Source of the DNA: Streptomyces tropicalis
GTDB taxonomy: Bacteria; Actinomycetota; Actinomycetes; Streptomycetales; Streptomycetaceae
Assembly: GCF_029269835.1 (NCBI RefSeq)
Contig: NZ_JARJBB010000005.1
Span: 186,001-250,000, forward strand
Direction of reading: 5' to 3'
Length of the DNA: 64,000 nucleotides
The notes beneath the pieces were generated by a model. It did no database searches. It had not been told where the DNA came from and was given only the letters and a program-made list of their open reading frames with translations. A program made the translations under genes and the position numbers. Shown piece by piece: positions 47,936 to 57,201 of this stretch (its first letter is position 1; every line of letters starts with the position of its first letter).

Positions 47936-49216
47936 ATGACACATGAACGCTCGGATCTGCGCTTCCACCGGGACTTCCGCCGGCTGTGGACCGCGGACAC
48001 GGTGAGCCAGATCGGTGCCGGGGTAACGCTCGTCGCACTCCCGCTGGTGGCCATCCGCACCCTGCACGCCTCGCCGTTCGAGGCGAGTCTGCTCGTCATG
48101 TTCGAGTACCTGGCGGCGCTGGTCATCGGTCTGCCCGTAGGGGCTTGGGTCGACCGCATGCGCCAGCGCCGCGTCATGATGGCGGGCGACGTCTGCCGCG
48201 CCGTGCTCCTCGGCTCGATCCCCCTCACGGCGGCCATGGGTGCACTGACGCTGAGCCAGTTGTATGCGGTCGCCTTCGGTGTCTCGGTGTGCACCGCGTT
48301 CTTCGACGTGTCCTTCCAGAGCTACCTGCCCCGCCTCGTGGCGGCGGACCAACTCGTCCAGGGGAACGTCAAGCTGGAGACCACGCGCAATGTGGCCCAG
48401 GCCGGCGGCCCCGGTTTCGGAGGGGCGATCGTCGGAGCACTCACCGCCCCGACGGCCATCGTCGTCAACGTCGTCACCTTCGTGCTGTCGGCGCTGTCGC
48501 TGGCGCGGATCCGCACGCCCGACGTCAAGCCCCCCGCCTCCGGCGGCAACCTGAAGTCGGAGATCGCCGAGGGCCTGCGTCTGGTCTTCGGCGACAGGTC
48601 GCTCAGGGCCATCACCCTGAGCTCCGCGATCTCCAACATGTGCGCCACGATCGGCGCGTCCATGCTGCTGGTCCTGCTGGCGGGCCGGCTCCACCTCTCC
48701 TCCTTCCTGTGCGGCCTGGTCTTCACCGCCGAGGCCGTGGGCGGCCTGCTCGGCGCTCTGGCCGTCGGCCGCGTCGTGTCCCGGCTGGGCCAGGGGCCGG
48801 CCATGTGGATGGCCCTGATCGTGAGCAGTGTCCTGTGGCTGTTGACCCTGCCGATGTACCAGGCGGACTGGCGGTTCGCGCTGGCACTGCTGCTGAACAG
48901 CCTCGGGTGGGTCAGCTTCATGACCTACAAGATCTCCAGCGTCAGCATGCGGCAACGGCTCTGCCCGAAACCGCTCCTCGGCCGTATGACCGCGACGTTC
49001 CGCTTCGTGGTGTGGGGTCTGATGCCGGTGGGCGCACTGATGGGCGGCATCCTCGGCCAGACCCTCGGACCCCGGCAAGCAATGTGGATCGGCGTGCTCG
49101 GCGAGCTCGCCGCATCCCTCCCCATCCTGCTGTCACCGCTGCGGACCATGCACGATCTGCCTCCCACCCTCGACGAGGCACCCGAGCAGGCCGACGACAT
49201 GGCTGCGGCGACCTGA
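47936..49216 (+). CDS. MFS transporter
   Basis: A 426-residue major-facilitator protein with twelve predicted helices. The first segment reads FRRLWTADTVSQIGAGVTLV and ALPLVAIRTLHASPFEASLL; the loop 2-3 motif is GAWVDRMRQRR. It resembles the drug- or macrolide-efflux branch (MefA/enterobactin-exporter type). It is divergent from the ArsR/DUF5937 regulator. The substrate cannot be inferred. Confidence 0.87.
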   Translation: MTHERSDLRFHRDFRRLWTADTVSQIGAGVTLVALPLVAIRTLHASPFEASLLVMFEYLAALVIGLPVGAWVDRMRQRRVMMAGDVCRAVLLGSIPLTAAMGALTLSQLYAVAFGVSVCTAFFDVSFQSYLPRLVAADQLVQGNVKLETTRNVAQAGGPGFGGAIVGALTAPTAIVVNVVTFVLSALSLARIRTPDVKPPASGGNLKSEIAEGLRLVFGDRSLRAITLSSAISNMCATIGASMLLVLLAGRLHLSSFLCGLVFTAEAVGGLLGALAVGRVVSRLGQGPAMWMALIVSSVLWLLTLPMYQADWRFALALLLNSLGWVSFMTYKISSVSMRQRLCPKPLLGRMTATFRFVVWGLMPVGALMGGILGQTLGPRQAMWIGVLGELAASLPILLSPLRTMHDLPPTLDEAPEQADDMAAAT

Positions 49217-49265
49217 ACAGGCCGCCGAGACTGCGATGGGCGTGCACGGTCCGGCGCCGGACCGT

Positions 49266-50072
49266 TCAGGCTGTCGTGCCACCCAGGTACGTGCTCTCCC
49301 CCGGAGCCAGCAGGGTGAGACGCTCCGACAGGCCCGCATCGCTGAAAGCCTTCTCCAACTCCTCGCCGCCCTCGGTGAAGTGGTGCCACATGTGGAAGTG
49401 CACGGGAACCACCTGCGGCGCATTGAGGATCCGTGCCGCTTCAGCAGTCTGCGCACTGGTGAGGGTGAGATAGCCGTCGATCAGCCCGGTCCGGCCAGCG
49501 CCGGCGAACAGCATCGCCACATCGGTCCGCGGGAAGCGCTCGGCGACGACCCGCACGACGTCCAGGGAGGCGTTGTCCCCACTCACATAGACCGTCGGCA
49601 GGCCTCTGCCGGACAGCACAAAGCCGGCCACCTCGCCGACGATCGGCTCCGCGCCCTCGGGGTCGTGGAGCGCGGGCACCCGCGTGATCCACAAGGCGCT
49701 CCCGTCGGGGCGGGGCAGCTCGACGGTCTCCCACAGCGGCACGGACCGGCACGCGCCCGCCAGCCGGGCGGTGGCCGAGGCCGTCGTCAGGACGAGCGGG
49801 ACGTCGGCGAGGTACGCGCGGCCCGACTCATCCAAGTTGTCAACGTGCTGGTCGTGGGAGAGCAGGACCGCGTCAACCGGGCCCACCTCGTGCGGCTGAA
49901 GCGCGGAAGCCGCGGTTTTGGCAAGGACCCGGCCAGGGCCCAGGTCGTACTCGCGCGGCGGGTCGAACGTCGGATCCGTCACCAGCCGTACGCCGCCGAT
50001 CTCCAGGATCGCGGTCGGGCCGCCCACGAGCTGGATCCGGATCCCGGTACCGGCTTCTCGGTCTGCGGTCAT
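49266..50072 (-). CDS. MBL-fold metal-dependent hydrolase (UlaG-like)
   Basis: A 268-residue metallo-beta-lactamase-fold protein. It has RIQLVGGPTAILEIGGVRLV and TDPTFDPP at the start, the metal motif LLSHDQHVDNLD, VYVSGDNASLDVV and PVHFHMWHHFTEG with the final His ligands. Relatives hydrolyse sugar lactones or are uncharacterised. GGAAGG precedes the ATG at 50072. It is divergent from a GlxA-family regulator 125 bp away, which probably controls it. Confidence 0.86.
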   Translation of the reverse strand: MTADREAGTGIRIQLVGGPTAILEIGGVRLVTDPTFDPPREYDLGPGRVLAKTAASALQPHEVGPVDAVLLSHDQHVDNLDESGRAYLADVPLVLTTASATARLAGACRSVPLWETVELPRPDGSALWITRVPALHDPEGAEPIVGEVAGFVLSGRGLPTVYVSGDNASLDVVRVVAERFPRTDVAMLFAGAGRTGLIDGYLTLTSAQTAEAARILNAPQVVPVHFHMWHHFTEGGEELEKAFSDAGLSERLTLLAPGESTYLGGTTA

Positions 50073-50197
50073 GTTCTGCCTTCCTCTCTTCACAACTCGG
50101 GTACGCCGTCGATCGTGGCCGGTCGCGCCGTGACAAGTCAGTGGCTTGAACGTCGACCTACGATAGTTTTGCGCCAGCCCGAATCAGGAGGTGACTC

Positions 50198-51175
50198 ATG
50201 GGCGAGCGGGAGGCGCAGACGGTGGCCGTGGTCATGTTCGACGGAGCCCCGATGTTCGAAACCAGCGTTCCGGTCAGTGTCTTCGGGGTCGACCGCGCGG
50301 ACATGGGGGTACCGAGGTTCACGGTCCTGCCAGTCGCGGGCGACCCCGGTCCGCTCACCACGACCGCGGGGATCCGGCTGGAGGCGACCCACGATCTGCA
50401 GGCCCTGGACGCGGCGGCGACGATCGTCGTGCCCAGCTGGCGCGATCCCCAGGAGCATCCTCCGCACCAGGTACTTGCCGCCCTGCGGGCCGCGCATCGG
50501 GACGGTGCGATTATTGTCGGCCTGTGCCTGGGCACGTTCGTCCTTGCGGCTGCCGGTCTGCTCGACGGCCGACGGGCGGCAACTCACTGGAAGTACGCCG
50601 CCGCGCTCGCCCACGCCTACCCACGGATCAGCGTCGATGCCTCAGTGCTGTTCGTCGACGAGGGCGACATCCTCACTTCCGCCGGGACCGCGGCGGGCAT
50701 CGACGCCTGCCTGCATCTGGTGCGCCGCACCTTCGGCGCTCAGACCGCCAACGCCATCGCCCGACGGATGGTGGTTCCGCCGCAGCGGACGGGAGGCCAG
50801 GCGCAGTACATCGAGCGGCCCCTTCCGGACAGCGACACCCGAAATCCACTGACCGCGGTCCTGGCGTACGCGATGGAGCACCTTGCCGACGAGGACCTCG
50901 ACGTCAACGCGCTGGCGTCCCAGGCGTTCATGAGCCGGCGCAGCTTCGACCGTCGGTTCCGGGAGCTGACGGGGAGTTCCCCCCTCCAATGGCTCCTGGC
51001 CCAGCGGATCATGCACGTCCAGCACCTCCTGGAGACCACAAACCTGAACGTGGACGCCATCGCCCGTCAGGGGGGCTTCACCAGCGCGGTCGGGCTACGC
51101 CCTCACTTCCGCCGAGTGGTCGGCGTGGCGCCGCAGGCCTACCGCGCCAGCTTCCAACGGCAAGCCGCTTCATGA
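50198..51175 (+). CDS. GlxA-family AraC-type transcriptional regulator
   Basis: A 325-residue regulator with an N-terminal DJ-1/PfpI-like sensor (VAVVMFDGAPMFETSVPVSV, GLCLGTFVLAAAGLLDGRRA) and a C-terminal AraC DNA-binding domain (LDVNALASQAFMSRRSFDRR, LNVDAIARQGGFTSAVGLRP). AGGAGGTGA gives a strong ribosome binding site. It is only moderately similar to the other GlxA-type gene at 21793. Its likely target is the divergent MBL hydrolase. Confidence 0.9.
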   Translation: MGEREAQTVAVVMFDGAPMFETSVPVSVFGVDRADMGVPRFTVLPVAGDPGPLTTTAGIRLEATHDLQALDAAATIVVPSWRDPQEHPPHQVLAALRAAHRDGAIIVGLCLGTFVLAAAGLLDGRRAATHWKYAAALAHAYPRISVDASVLFVDEGDILTSAGTAAGIDACLHLVRRTFGAQTANAIARRMVVPPQRTGGQAQYIERPLPDSDTRNPLTAVLAYAMEHLADEDLDVNALASQAFMSRRSFDRRFRELTGSSPLQWLLAQRIMHVQHLLETTNLNVDAIARQGGFTSAVGLRPHFRRVVGVAPQAYRASFQRQAAS

Positions 51176-51254
51176 GCCACTTGACCGACGGCCGCCCGCC
51201 GCGCCCGCACGGCACGAGCCGACTCATTCGTCGCCCAACGGCAGGGAGTTCCCG

Positions 51255-51722
51255 ATGACCGAATTCCATTTCAGGATGTCGCTGGAGGAAGGCGAGGCAG
51301 CCGGCGCAGCGAACGTGGGAGACATCGAGGTGGTGGGGAGCCACGGCCGGGCCTCGTCGACGGACATCACACCTGCTCAGCCTCTGCTCATCCAACTCGC
51401 CGTGGCCACGCTCCTGAACGAGCTCGCCCCCGTGGTCAAGCGCGGTCGCGGCACCGCCGTGTTCCGGGCGACTCCGGCCCGCTTCTCGCTGAAGTTCAAG
51501 CTCAAGAAGGGCGGCCCGTTGGTGATCACCTGTGGCAAGGCCGTCATCGACGAAGCGGACCCCCTGGCTGTCGCCTCGGCACTGTGGGCGTCCGCCAGCG
51601 AGGCCACCCGCCGGTGGCTCCCCCATGTTCCGCAGAACGACCCCCTATACCCCTTTCTGGTTGGCTCCCTTGCCGCGTTCCACGAAGCACTGGAGAAACG
51701 ACGTGGCCAAACGGCGGGCTGA
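51255..51722 (+). CDS. Hypothetical protein (155 aa)
   Basis: A soluble 155-residue protein with no signal peptide. The segments ITPAQPLLIQLAVATLLNEL and FSLKFKLKKGGPLVITCGKA look like alternating strand and helix, and the end is helical and charged. AGGGAG lies upstream of the ATG. It follows the GlxA regulator in the same direction. I do not recognise the family. Confidence 0.6.
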   Translation: MTEFHFRMSLEEGEAAGAANVGDIEVVGSHGRASSTDITPAQPLLIQLAVATLLNELAPVVKRGRGTAVFRATPARFSLKFKLKKGGPLVITCGKAVIDEADPLAVASALWASASEATRRWLPHVPQNDPLYPFLVGSLAAFHEALEKRRGQTAG

Positions 51723-51762
51723 CCATCCCCGCGTGACGACATACGCATTCAGGAGGAATGCT

Positions 51763-51890
51763 GTGACCCAGATCATTTTGATCGCAGCGATCGTAGGTGT
51801 CATCGCGGGCGCAATGACCCGAACGGCGACAAGCGGATCGTTCACGTGCACCGCTTCCCCGCCGAGGTCGACGCCCACTGCCCGGTCTCC
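51763..51890 (+). pseudogene. Truncated start of a small membrane-protein gene
   Basis: A very strong ribosome binding site AGGAGG precedes GTG, and the frame begins TQIILIAAIVGVIAGAMTRT, a clear hydrophobic segment. After about 25 codons it loses coding character where acetolactate-synthase-like sequence begins in another frame. The gene appears cut by a rearrangement. Confidence 0.45.
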
Positions 51891-52298
51891 GTGGGCGTCG
51901 AAGGAGACCCCAAGCTCGCCCGGCCGGACCGACGAGTCCTGGCGATGATGGGCGACGGCTCGTTCCTGATGAACTCCCAGGAACTGGACACCGCCGTCCG
52001 CGAACGCGTCCCACTGGTCGTCCTCGTCCTAGTGGACCAGGAATACGGCCTGATCACCTGGAAGATGGAACTCGAACTCGGCCGCCACAGCCACACCCGG
52101 TTCACCAACCCCGACCTCGTCGCCTACGCCGAAAGCTTCGGCGCACGCGGCTACACGATCGAGACCGCCGGCCAGCTCCTGCCCGTGCTGCGCCGCGCCC
52201 TCGACGACGATTCGGTGTCCGTGATCGCCTGTCCGGTCGACTACTCCGAGAACCTGCGTCTGACCGACAGACTGGGCAGCCTTCACGGCCCGTTCTGA
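51846..52298 (+). pseudogene. C-terminal fragment of a thiamine-diphosphate enzyme (acetolactate-synthase-like)
   Basis: About 125 codons encode only the ThDP-binding domain: RRVLAMMGDGSFLMNSQELD (GDG motif), VPLVVLVLVDQEYGLITWKM, then the C-terminal NPDLVAYAESFGARG and CPVDYSENLRLTDRLG. The N-terminal and middle domains (some 400 residues) are missing. The usual NN/ND of the ThDP motif is also altered. It cannot be an active enzyme and marks a deletion junction in the island. Confidence 0.75.
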
Positions 52299-52694
52299 CA
52301 CCTGGTCTACCACCCTGAACCGCAGTGCAAATTCACCCCCGTAACATTGGTGTGGCAGATGCCACCACCTCGCCACTTCTCTGTCCCTGGGAGAAATCTA
52401 GGAGAAGATCTTCTCCGACCCCCTCGGCGACCACCCCAGACCGACGACCCGGTTGCCCTACATAGCCGAGCGAGGGGAATCCCCTCGAAGATTCCCTTCG
52501 ATGCGAGGATCACGGCGGGATGGCTGTTGAAGGAGGACGAATACCGCCAGCGCATCCGCCGCCATCGTCCCAGCTCACTGCTGCCACTGATCGCCGCGGC
52601 GGCAGCCCGCTCCGGCGCACCTGAACAGCCACAGCCCTGTCTGAAAAGCCCGTCGATGAACTACACGCCCTGGGCTAAGGCAGTGCTAACGAAA
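52299..52694. other. 396 bp without a firm gene
   Basis: The plus-strand frame that leads into the HTH gene contains ITAGWLLKEDEYRQRIRRHR in its second half. This has some coding character but no match I can name. It may be the end of a gene lost upstream of the excisionase-like gene. Confidence 0.35.
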
Positions 52695-52970
52695 ATGCCC
52701 AGCCAGAACAGCGAATTGCAGCACGAACTGGTCAGCCCCGAGCGCATCCGTGCCACCTGGAGTGGTACCGCGAGCGTCGAGGACGCCGCCCAGGCGTTTG
52801 GCATGTCGAGATCGAAGGGCTACGACCCTGTGCGTCGCGGGGAGTTCCCTTGCCGCGTGCTGCTGATCGTCCGCGCAGCTCGCGTCGTCTCCGCCTCGCC
52901 CCTCCGCGTACCCGAAAGCGGTGAGCCCGAGTACAACGGAGCCGTCAGCACGAGCACCAATCCATCCTGA
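52695..52970 (+). CDS. Excisionase/AlpA-like HTH protein (91 aa)
   Basis: A small DNA-binding protein: HELVSPERIRATWSGTASVE, DAAQAFGMSRSKGYDPVRRG, EFPCRVLLIVRAARVV. The order of a winged HTH ending in EFP-x-x-V matches excisionase-like proteins that precede integrase genes in Streptomyces integrative elements. Here no integrase follows; the next 220 bases hold only a 39-codon fragment. It may be left over from another element, or serve the island in trans. Confidence 0.65.
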   Translation: MPSQNSELQHELVSPERIRATWSGTASVEDAAQAFGMSRSKGYDPVRRGEFPCRVLLIVRAARVVSASPLRVPESGEPEYNGAVSTSTNPS

Positions 52971-53197
52971 CCAGCCGCACGTCGTGCAGTCAGGTATCAC
53001 GCGCGAATCACAGACCCCGTGGACACCCTCCTGGCACGGGTTACCGAGAATGGACATAAACGTCCGCATAGGACTGGATGGACGGCCCTGGACGGCTTCT
53101 ACGACATGTGGCATGTGGTACCGCGACCCACTCGCTAGTGCTGTGACCGCGTAGGTTCACCGGGTTGCTGTGCGTTGTCCGGCGCTACCATGGCCGG

Positions 53198-53542
53198 ATG
53201 CCACTCGAGTTGTTCGCCGGGATCTACGTCCGTGACTTCGAGGCTGCGCAAGCCTGGTACGTGCGTGTGTTGGGCTCCGAGCCGACGTTCCTCGCATCCG
53301 ACACGGAAGCAGTGTGGGAGCTCGGTGAGCATCGGTACCTCTATATCCAGCAGAATGCCCAGCACGCCGGCCACGCCATCCAGACGATTCTCGTCGACGA
53401 CCTGGACGTCTGCGTCGATCGCATCACCGAGCGCGGGATCGAGCCCGTGAAGCGGGAGACGTACCCCGACGGCATGCGCAAGGTGCTGTACCGCGATCCC
53501 GACGGCAATGAGATCGGGTATGGAGGGGCCCCCTCTAGCTAG
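53198..53542 (+). CDS. VOC (glyoxalase/bleomycin-resistance fold) protein
   Basis: A 114-residue VOC protein: LELFAGIYVRDFEAAQAWYV, LYIQQNAQHAGHAIQTILVD, YPDGMRKVLYRDPDGNEIGY. The terminal DPDGN-x-I block carries the metal-binding Glu region. Members include glyoxalases, extradiol dioxygenases and resistance proteins; the substrate is unknown. Its 3' end meets the IS immediately downstream, and the last residues (GGAPSS) may have been altered by that insertion. Confidence 0.83.
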   Translation: MPLELFAGIYVRDFEAAQAWYVRVLGSEPTFLASDTEAVWELGEHRYLYIQQNAQHAGHAIQTILVDDLDVCVDRITERGIEPVKRETYPDGMRKVLYRDPDGNEIGYGGAPSS

Positions 53543-54433
53543 GAGTTGTCGTCAATTGTCACGCCCACATCAGGAGCGGGGCGAGGGTGACAGCTGCCTG
53601 GTTGGACTCGGCGGTCTTGTCGTAGCGGGTAGCGATGCCGCGCCACTGCTTGAGGCGGTTGAAGCACCGTTCCACGACGTTGCGCTGCTTGTAGAGCTGC
53701 TTGTCGAAGGCCGGCGGGCGCCCGCCCCGGCTGCCGCGCCGGAGCCGGTTGCGGATCTGGTCGGCCCGCTCGGGGATGGTGTGGCCGATGCCGCGGCGTC
53801 GCAGCCAGGTCCGTATCGCGCGGGAGCTGTAGCCCTTGTCGCCCAGCACGTGTGCGGGCCGCGCCCGGGGACGGCCCAGGCCCATGCGAGGCACCCGGAT
53901 CGCCTCCATCACGGTGGTGAACTGGGTGCAGTCGTTGGTGTTGCCGCCCGTGAGCACGAGGGCGAGCGGACGCCCGAAGGCATCGCAGGCCAGGTGAATC
54001 TTGCTGGTCAGGCCGCCCCGGGAGCGTCCGAGTGCGGGGCTGCGTCGCCCCCTTTTCGGGCCCCGGCGGCATGCTGGTGGGCACGCACGACGGTGGAGTC
54101 GACCGACACCAGCCAATCGACCTCTCCCGCCGCGTCCGCCCGGGCCTGGGCGGCCTGGAGCATCCGCTCGAAGGTGCCGTCCAGGGCCCGCCGGCGAAAG
54201 CGGGTGTGCAGCGTGTGCCAGGGGCCGTACCGCTCAGGCACGTCCCGCCAGGCCGTGCCCGTCCGGAACTTCCACACGATCCCGTTGAGCACGGTTCGAT
54301 CGTCCAACCGCTTCCGCCCACGCAAGGACTCGGGCAGCAGCGGACGGAGGAACTCCCACTCCTCATCGGACAGTTCATGGCGACGTATCACCCGACCATG
54401 ATCCACCACTCAAGATCAATTGAAGACACGACC
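53542..54433 (-). mobile_element. IS5-family (IS427-type) element, 892 bp, TA target duplication
   Basis: The ends begin GGAGTTGTCGTCAATTG and, inverted, GGTCGTGTCTTCAATTG, and each is flanked by TA (53540-53541 and 54434-54435). The transposase is encoded in two overlapping frames, as in the IS427 group. The right-hand TA is shared with the next IS, so the two elements abut exactly. Confidence 0.8.
53559..54409 (-). CDS. IS5-family transposase, two overlapping frames (programmed -1 shift)
   Basis: Frame A (54008-54409) has RHELSDEEWEFLRPLLPESL and the first catalytic Asp in WLVSVDSTVVRAHQHAAGAR. Frame B (53559-54116) continues with ALGRSRGGLTSKIHLACDAF, VLGDKGYSSRAI (second Asp) and the Glu in NVVERCFNRLKQWRGIATRY. 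The frames overlap by 109 bases. At CGA-AAA-GGG a slippery A-AAA-GGG lets ribosomes slip by -1 and join GARK to RGRRSPALGRSRGG. The combined protein is a standard IS427-type transposase. Confidence 0.85.
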
Positions 54434-54574
54434 TAGGGCGTGTTCTGAAAGTGGATCAAGGTAGTGCGATCTCGCCTCGGTCTGGCTTACCTGCACCCCA
54501 CCCGACGGGCCAGGCTCCCGATTTGGCACAAAGCGCCTGATCACACAGGGGGTGCGGGTGTTATCGTCCCTCGC

Positions 54575-55159
54575 ATGGCTGAACTGATCGCTCCCACTGG
54601 ACGGCTGCATTCCTCGTGGCTCACGGCGCGTGACGAGTGGCAGTCTGGTGCTCACCAGGACGGGGCTGGCCTGCGTCTGGTTGGTGACGATGACCTCGAC
54701 AGCCCGGAAGGGTTCGCCTCATGGGTCGAGCGACTGCGAAAGCAATCGGACCGGTCGCTGCCTGTCGGGGAAGGCCGCGTCCACGCTACCCATTGGTGGA
54801 TCGTCGACGGCGAGACGTATCTCGGGGCCATCGACCTTCGACACTATCTGAACGCCTTTCTGTTGGAAGGGGGCGGACACATCGGTTACAGCATTCGGCC
54901 TTCTGCCAGGAGACGCGGACTGGCCTCGTGGGCGCTGGGAACGGTTCTACTCAAGGCGCCGGCGCTCGGTCTGGACCGGGTCCTTCTCACCTGTGACGAC
55001 GGCAACGTCGGCTCAGCGCGGACCATCGAAAGCAACGGCGGCGTCCTCGACGATGTGCGCAGCACCGAAACCGGGGTCAAGCGCCGCTACTGGATCACTC
55101 TCGACGACACTGGTCGCAGCCATTCATTGATGGCTGCGACGAGGACGGTCGCCTCGTAG
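54575..55159 (+). CDS. GNAT-family acetyltransferase
   Basis: A 194-residue N-acetyltransferase with the acetyl-CoA loop [18 protein letters not shown] (R-x-x-G-x-A) and the C-terminal ESNGGVLDD and KRRYWITL blocks. It acylates amines; drug-resistance and protein-modifying relatives exist. The family usually ends near WITL. The last 15 codons here overlap, on the other strand, the end of the transposase gene, so the original 3' end was replaced. It lies inside the terminal repeats of an IS, as a passenger. Confidence 0.82.
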   Translation: MAELIAPTGRLHSSWLTARDEWQSGAHQDGAGLRLVGDDDLDSPEGFASWVERLRKQSDRSLPVGEGRVHATHWWIVDGETYLGAIDLRHYLNAFLLEGGGHIGYSIRPSARRRGLASWALGTVLLKAPALGLDRVLLTCDDGNVGSARTIESNGGVLDDVRSTETGVKRRYWITLDDTGRSHSLMAATRTVAS

Positions 55160-55983
55160 CGGACCGCGAGTTTGTCGTACCTCGTGGCTACGGCGCGGTG
55201 TCTTTTCAGGCGATTGATGCCGCACTCGACCGCGTGTCTCGCCTTGTAGTCCTCGGGGTCGAACTTCGGCGGACGGCCGCCGAGCGAGCCGCGCTCCTTG
55301 CGGTTGCGGGCCTGGTCAGCCTTGTCCGGGATGGTGCAGCGGATGCCGCGGCGGCGCAGGTAGGCGCGGTTCTTCCGGGAGGCGTATGCCCTGTCGGCCC
55401 GCACGCGATCAGGGCGGACGCGTGGCCTGCCCGGCCCGAGTCGGGGCACGCGAACCTTCTCCAGCACTCGCTCGAACTGCGGCGAGTCTCCACACTGTCC
55501 TGCAGTCACCACGACAGACACGGGCTTCTGACCTTGCTCGACGGCCAGGTGCAGCTTGGTGGCGAACCCGCCGCGAGAGCGTCCCAGCCCGTGATCACGG
55601 AGCTCGGCGAACACGCCGCCCGGTGGTTCCTTCTGCAGGTCGCCCTGCTTGCGGGCTCCGGCCGCATGGGCACGGCAGACCGTGGAGTCGACGCTCAGAT
55701 CCCACGTGATCGCACCCTTCGCATCGGCCAGCGTCTGGAGCCTGGTGAAAATTCGGTGCCAGGTGCCGGTCCGCTGCCATCGGCGGAACAGGTCATAGAC
55801 CCGGCCCCACGGCCCGTATTCGACAGGTACATCCCGCCACGGAACACCCGTCCGGACCCGGAACCGTATGCCATCAATCAGCTGCCGCCGAGCCCAGACA
55901 GGCGGCCGCCCCGCCCTGACACCCTTCGGCAACAGCGGCTCCAGCACCGCCCACTGCTCGTCCGTGAGATCTCCCCGCCCCAT
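55087..55983 (-). CDS. IS5-family DDE transposase
   Basis: A 298-residue single-frame transposase: [40 protein letters not shown], first Asp in [40 protein letters not shown], second Asp in [10 protein letters not shown] and Glu in [20 protein letters not shown]. All DDE residues are kept. The protein runs a few residues past the common family end (NEWL), into the tail of the GNAT gene. Confidence 0.9.
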   Translation of the reverse strand: MGRGDLTDEQWAVLEPLLPKGVRAGRPPVWARRQLIDGIRFRVRTGVPWRDVPVEYGPWGRVYDLFRRWQRTGTWHRIFTRLQTLADAKGAITWDLSVDSTVCRAHAAGARKQGDLQKEPPGGVFAELRDHGLGRSRGGFATKLHLAVEQGQKPVSVVVTAGQCGDSPQFERVLEKVRVPRLGPGRPRVRPDRVRADRAYASRKNRAYLRRRGIRCTIPDKADQARNRKERGSLGGRPPKFDPEDYKARHAVECGINRLKRHRAVATRYDKLAVRYEATVLVAAINEWLRPVSSRVIQ

Positions 55984-56159
55984 GAACCCTGATCATTCAC
56001 AGCCCAAGATCCACTTTCGATACACGGCCTAATAGACGCATCGTCGACCGACCAGGAGCAATCCGGCTCGCCAAATGTCATGCCCGCATCTACCCCTCGG
56101 GTTGCGTCCAGGGAAGTGACGTACAGGAACCGGCGAAACCCAGCCGGCGTGCCCGGCTG

Positions 56160-57197
56160 TCAGCGTGGCGGCTGGGAGAGGCCGGGGTCGAGGGTGCCAC
56201 GATCGGCCCTGGCGGCGTCGGCGAGGGCCTCGGCAGCGGCTTCCGCCGCCTGCGCCGTGTCGTCGGCGGCCTGGGCAGCCATGTCGTCCGTGGGTTTCTC
56301 GCGAGTGGCCGGAGACTGGGGCAGCACCTCGCTGAAGGCGCGGGACACACCCTGGAGTGCGGAGGTGATCTCGCTGGGGATGACCCAGAAGTTGTTGCCC
56401 GAGCCTTGCGCGAGTTGGGGCAGCGTCTGGAGGTACTGGTAGGCGAGCAGCTTGGGGTCCGGGTCGTTGCGATGTACGGCCTGGAACACCTCGTCGATGG
56501 CCCGGGACTGGCCCTCGGCCTGGAGGATCGCGGCGGTGCGGTTGCCCTCCGCCCGCAGAACGGCGGCCTGCTTGTCGCCCTCGGCCGTGAGGATCTGTGA
56601 CTGGCGTTGCCCCTCGGCCCCGAGAATCGCGGCGCGCTTGTCCCGCTCGGCTCGCATCTGCTTCTGCATCGCGTCCTTGATGGTCTGCGGAGGGTCGATG
56701 GCCTTGATCTCCACCCGATTGACCCTCAACCCCCACTTGCCGGTGGCCTCGTCCAACACGCCGCGCAGCTGGCTGTTGATGGTGTCCCGTGAAGTGAGCG
56801 TCTTTTCCAGGTCCATGGAGCCCACGACGTTGCGCAGCGTGGTGACGGTGAGCTGCTCGACCGCTTGAAGAAAATTCGCGATCTCGTAGAAAGCCGCACG
56901 CGGATCGGTCACCTGGAAATAGAGAACCGTGTCGATCTCCACGACCAGATTGTCCTCGGTGATGACCGGCTGCGGCTTGAAGGAGACAACCTGTTCCCGC
57001 AGGTCGATCAGCGGGCGAACACGGTCGATGTACGGGATGACGAAGTTGAGGCCGGGATTCAGGGTCCGGAGATAGCGGCCCAGTCGCTCGACGGTACGTG
57101 CACGCGCTTGGGGCACGATCCGGACCGCCCGCACCACCGTGAAGACCGCGAACAGAGCGATGATCAGGCCGGCAAACAAGAACGCCGAGGTTTCCAT
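56160..57197 (-). CDS. SPFH/Band-7 membrane protein (stomatin/QmcA-like)
   Basis: A 345-residue protein with one N-terminal membrane anchor (FLFAGLIIALFAVFTVVRAV) and an SPFH domain (VERLGRYLRTLNPGLNFVIP, VITEDNLVVEIDTVLYFQVT, SQLRGVLDEATGKWGLRVNR). A long Ala/Glu/Gln-rich coiled coil follows (RAAILGAEGQRQSQILTAEG). The end is Ala/Asp-rich. Such proteins form ring-like scaffolds around membrane proteases and quality-control factors. It starts four bases after the NfeD stop and forms an operon with it. Confidence 0.92.
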   Translation of the reverse strand: METSAFLFAGLIIALFAVFTVVRAVRIVPQARARTVERLGRYLRTLNPGLNFVIPYIDRVRPLIDLREQVVSFKPQPVITEDNLVVEIDTVLYFQVTDPRAAFYEIANFLQAVEQLTVTTLRNVVGSMDLEKTLTSRDTINSQLRGVLDEATGKWGLRVNRVEIKAIDPPQTIKDAMQKQMRAERDKRAAILGAEGQRQSQILTAEGDKQAAVLRAEGNRTAAILQAEGQSRAIDEVFQAVHRNDPDPKLLAYQYLQTLPQLAQGSGNNFWVIPSEITSALQGVSRAFSEVLPQSPATREKPTDDMAAQAADDTAQAAEAAAEALADAARADRGTLDPGLSQPPR

Positions 57198-57201
57198 GGT
57201 T

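Larger units (their letters stand above)
54436..56029 (-). mobile_element. IS5-family element carrying a passenger acetyltransferase gene, 1,594 bp
   Basis: The ends read GGGCGTGTTCTGAAAGTGGA and, inverted, GGCCGTGTATCGAAAGTGGA, flanked by TA at 54434-54435 and 56030-56031. Elements of this type normally measure about 900-1,000 bp, with the transposase stop close to one end. Here 650 bases holding a complete GNAT gene lie between the left end and the transposase stop. Either the element captured the gene or two copies recombined around it. Confidence 0.6.
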
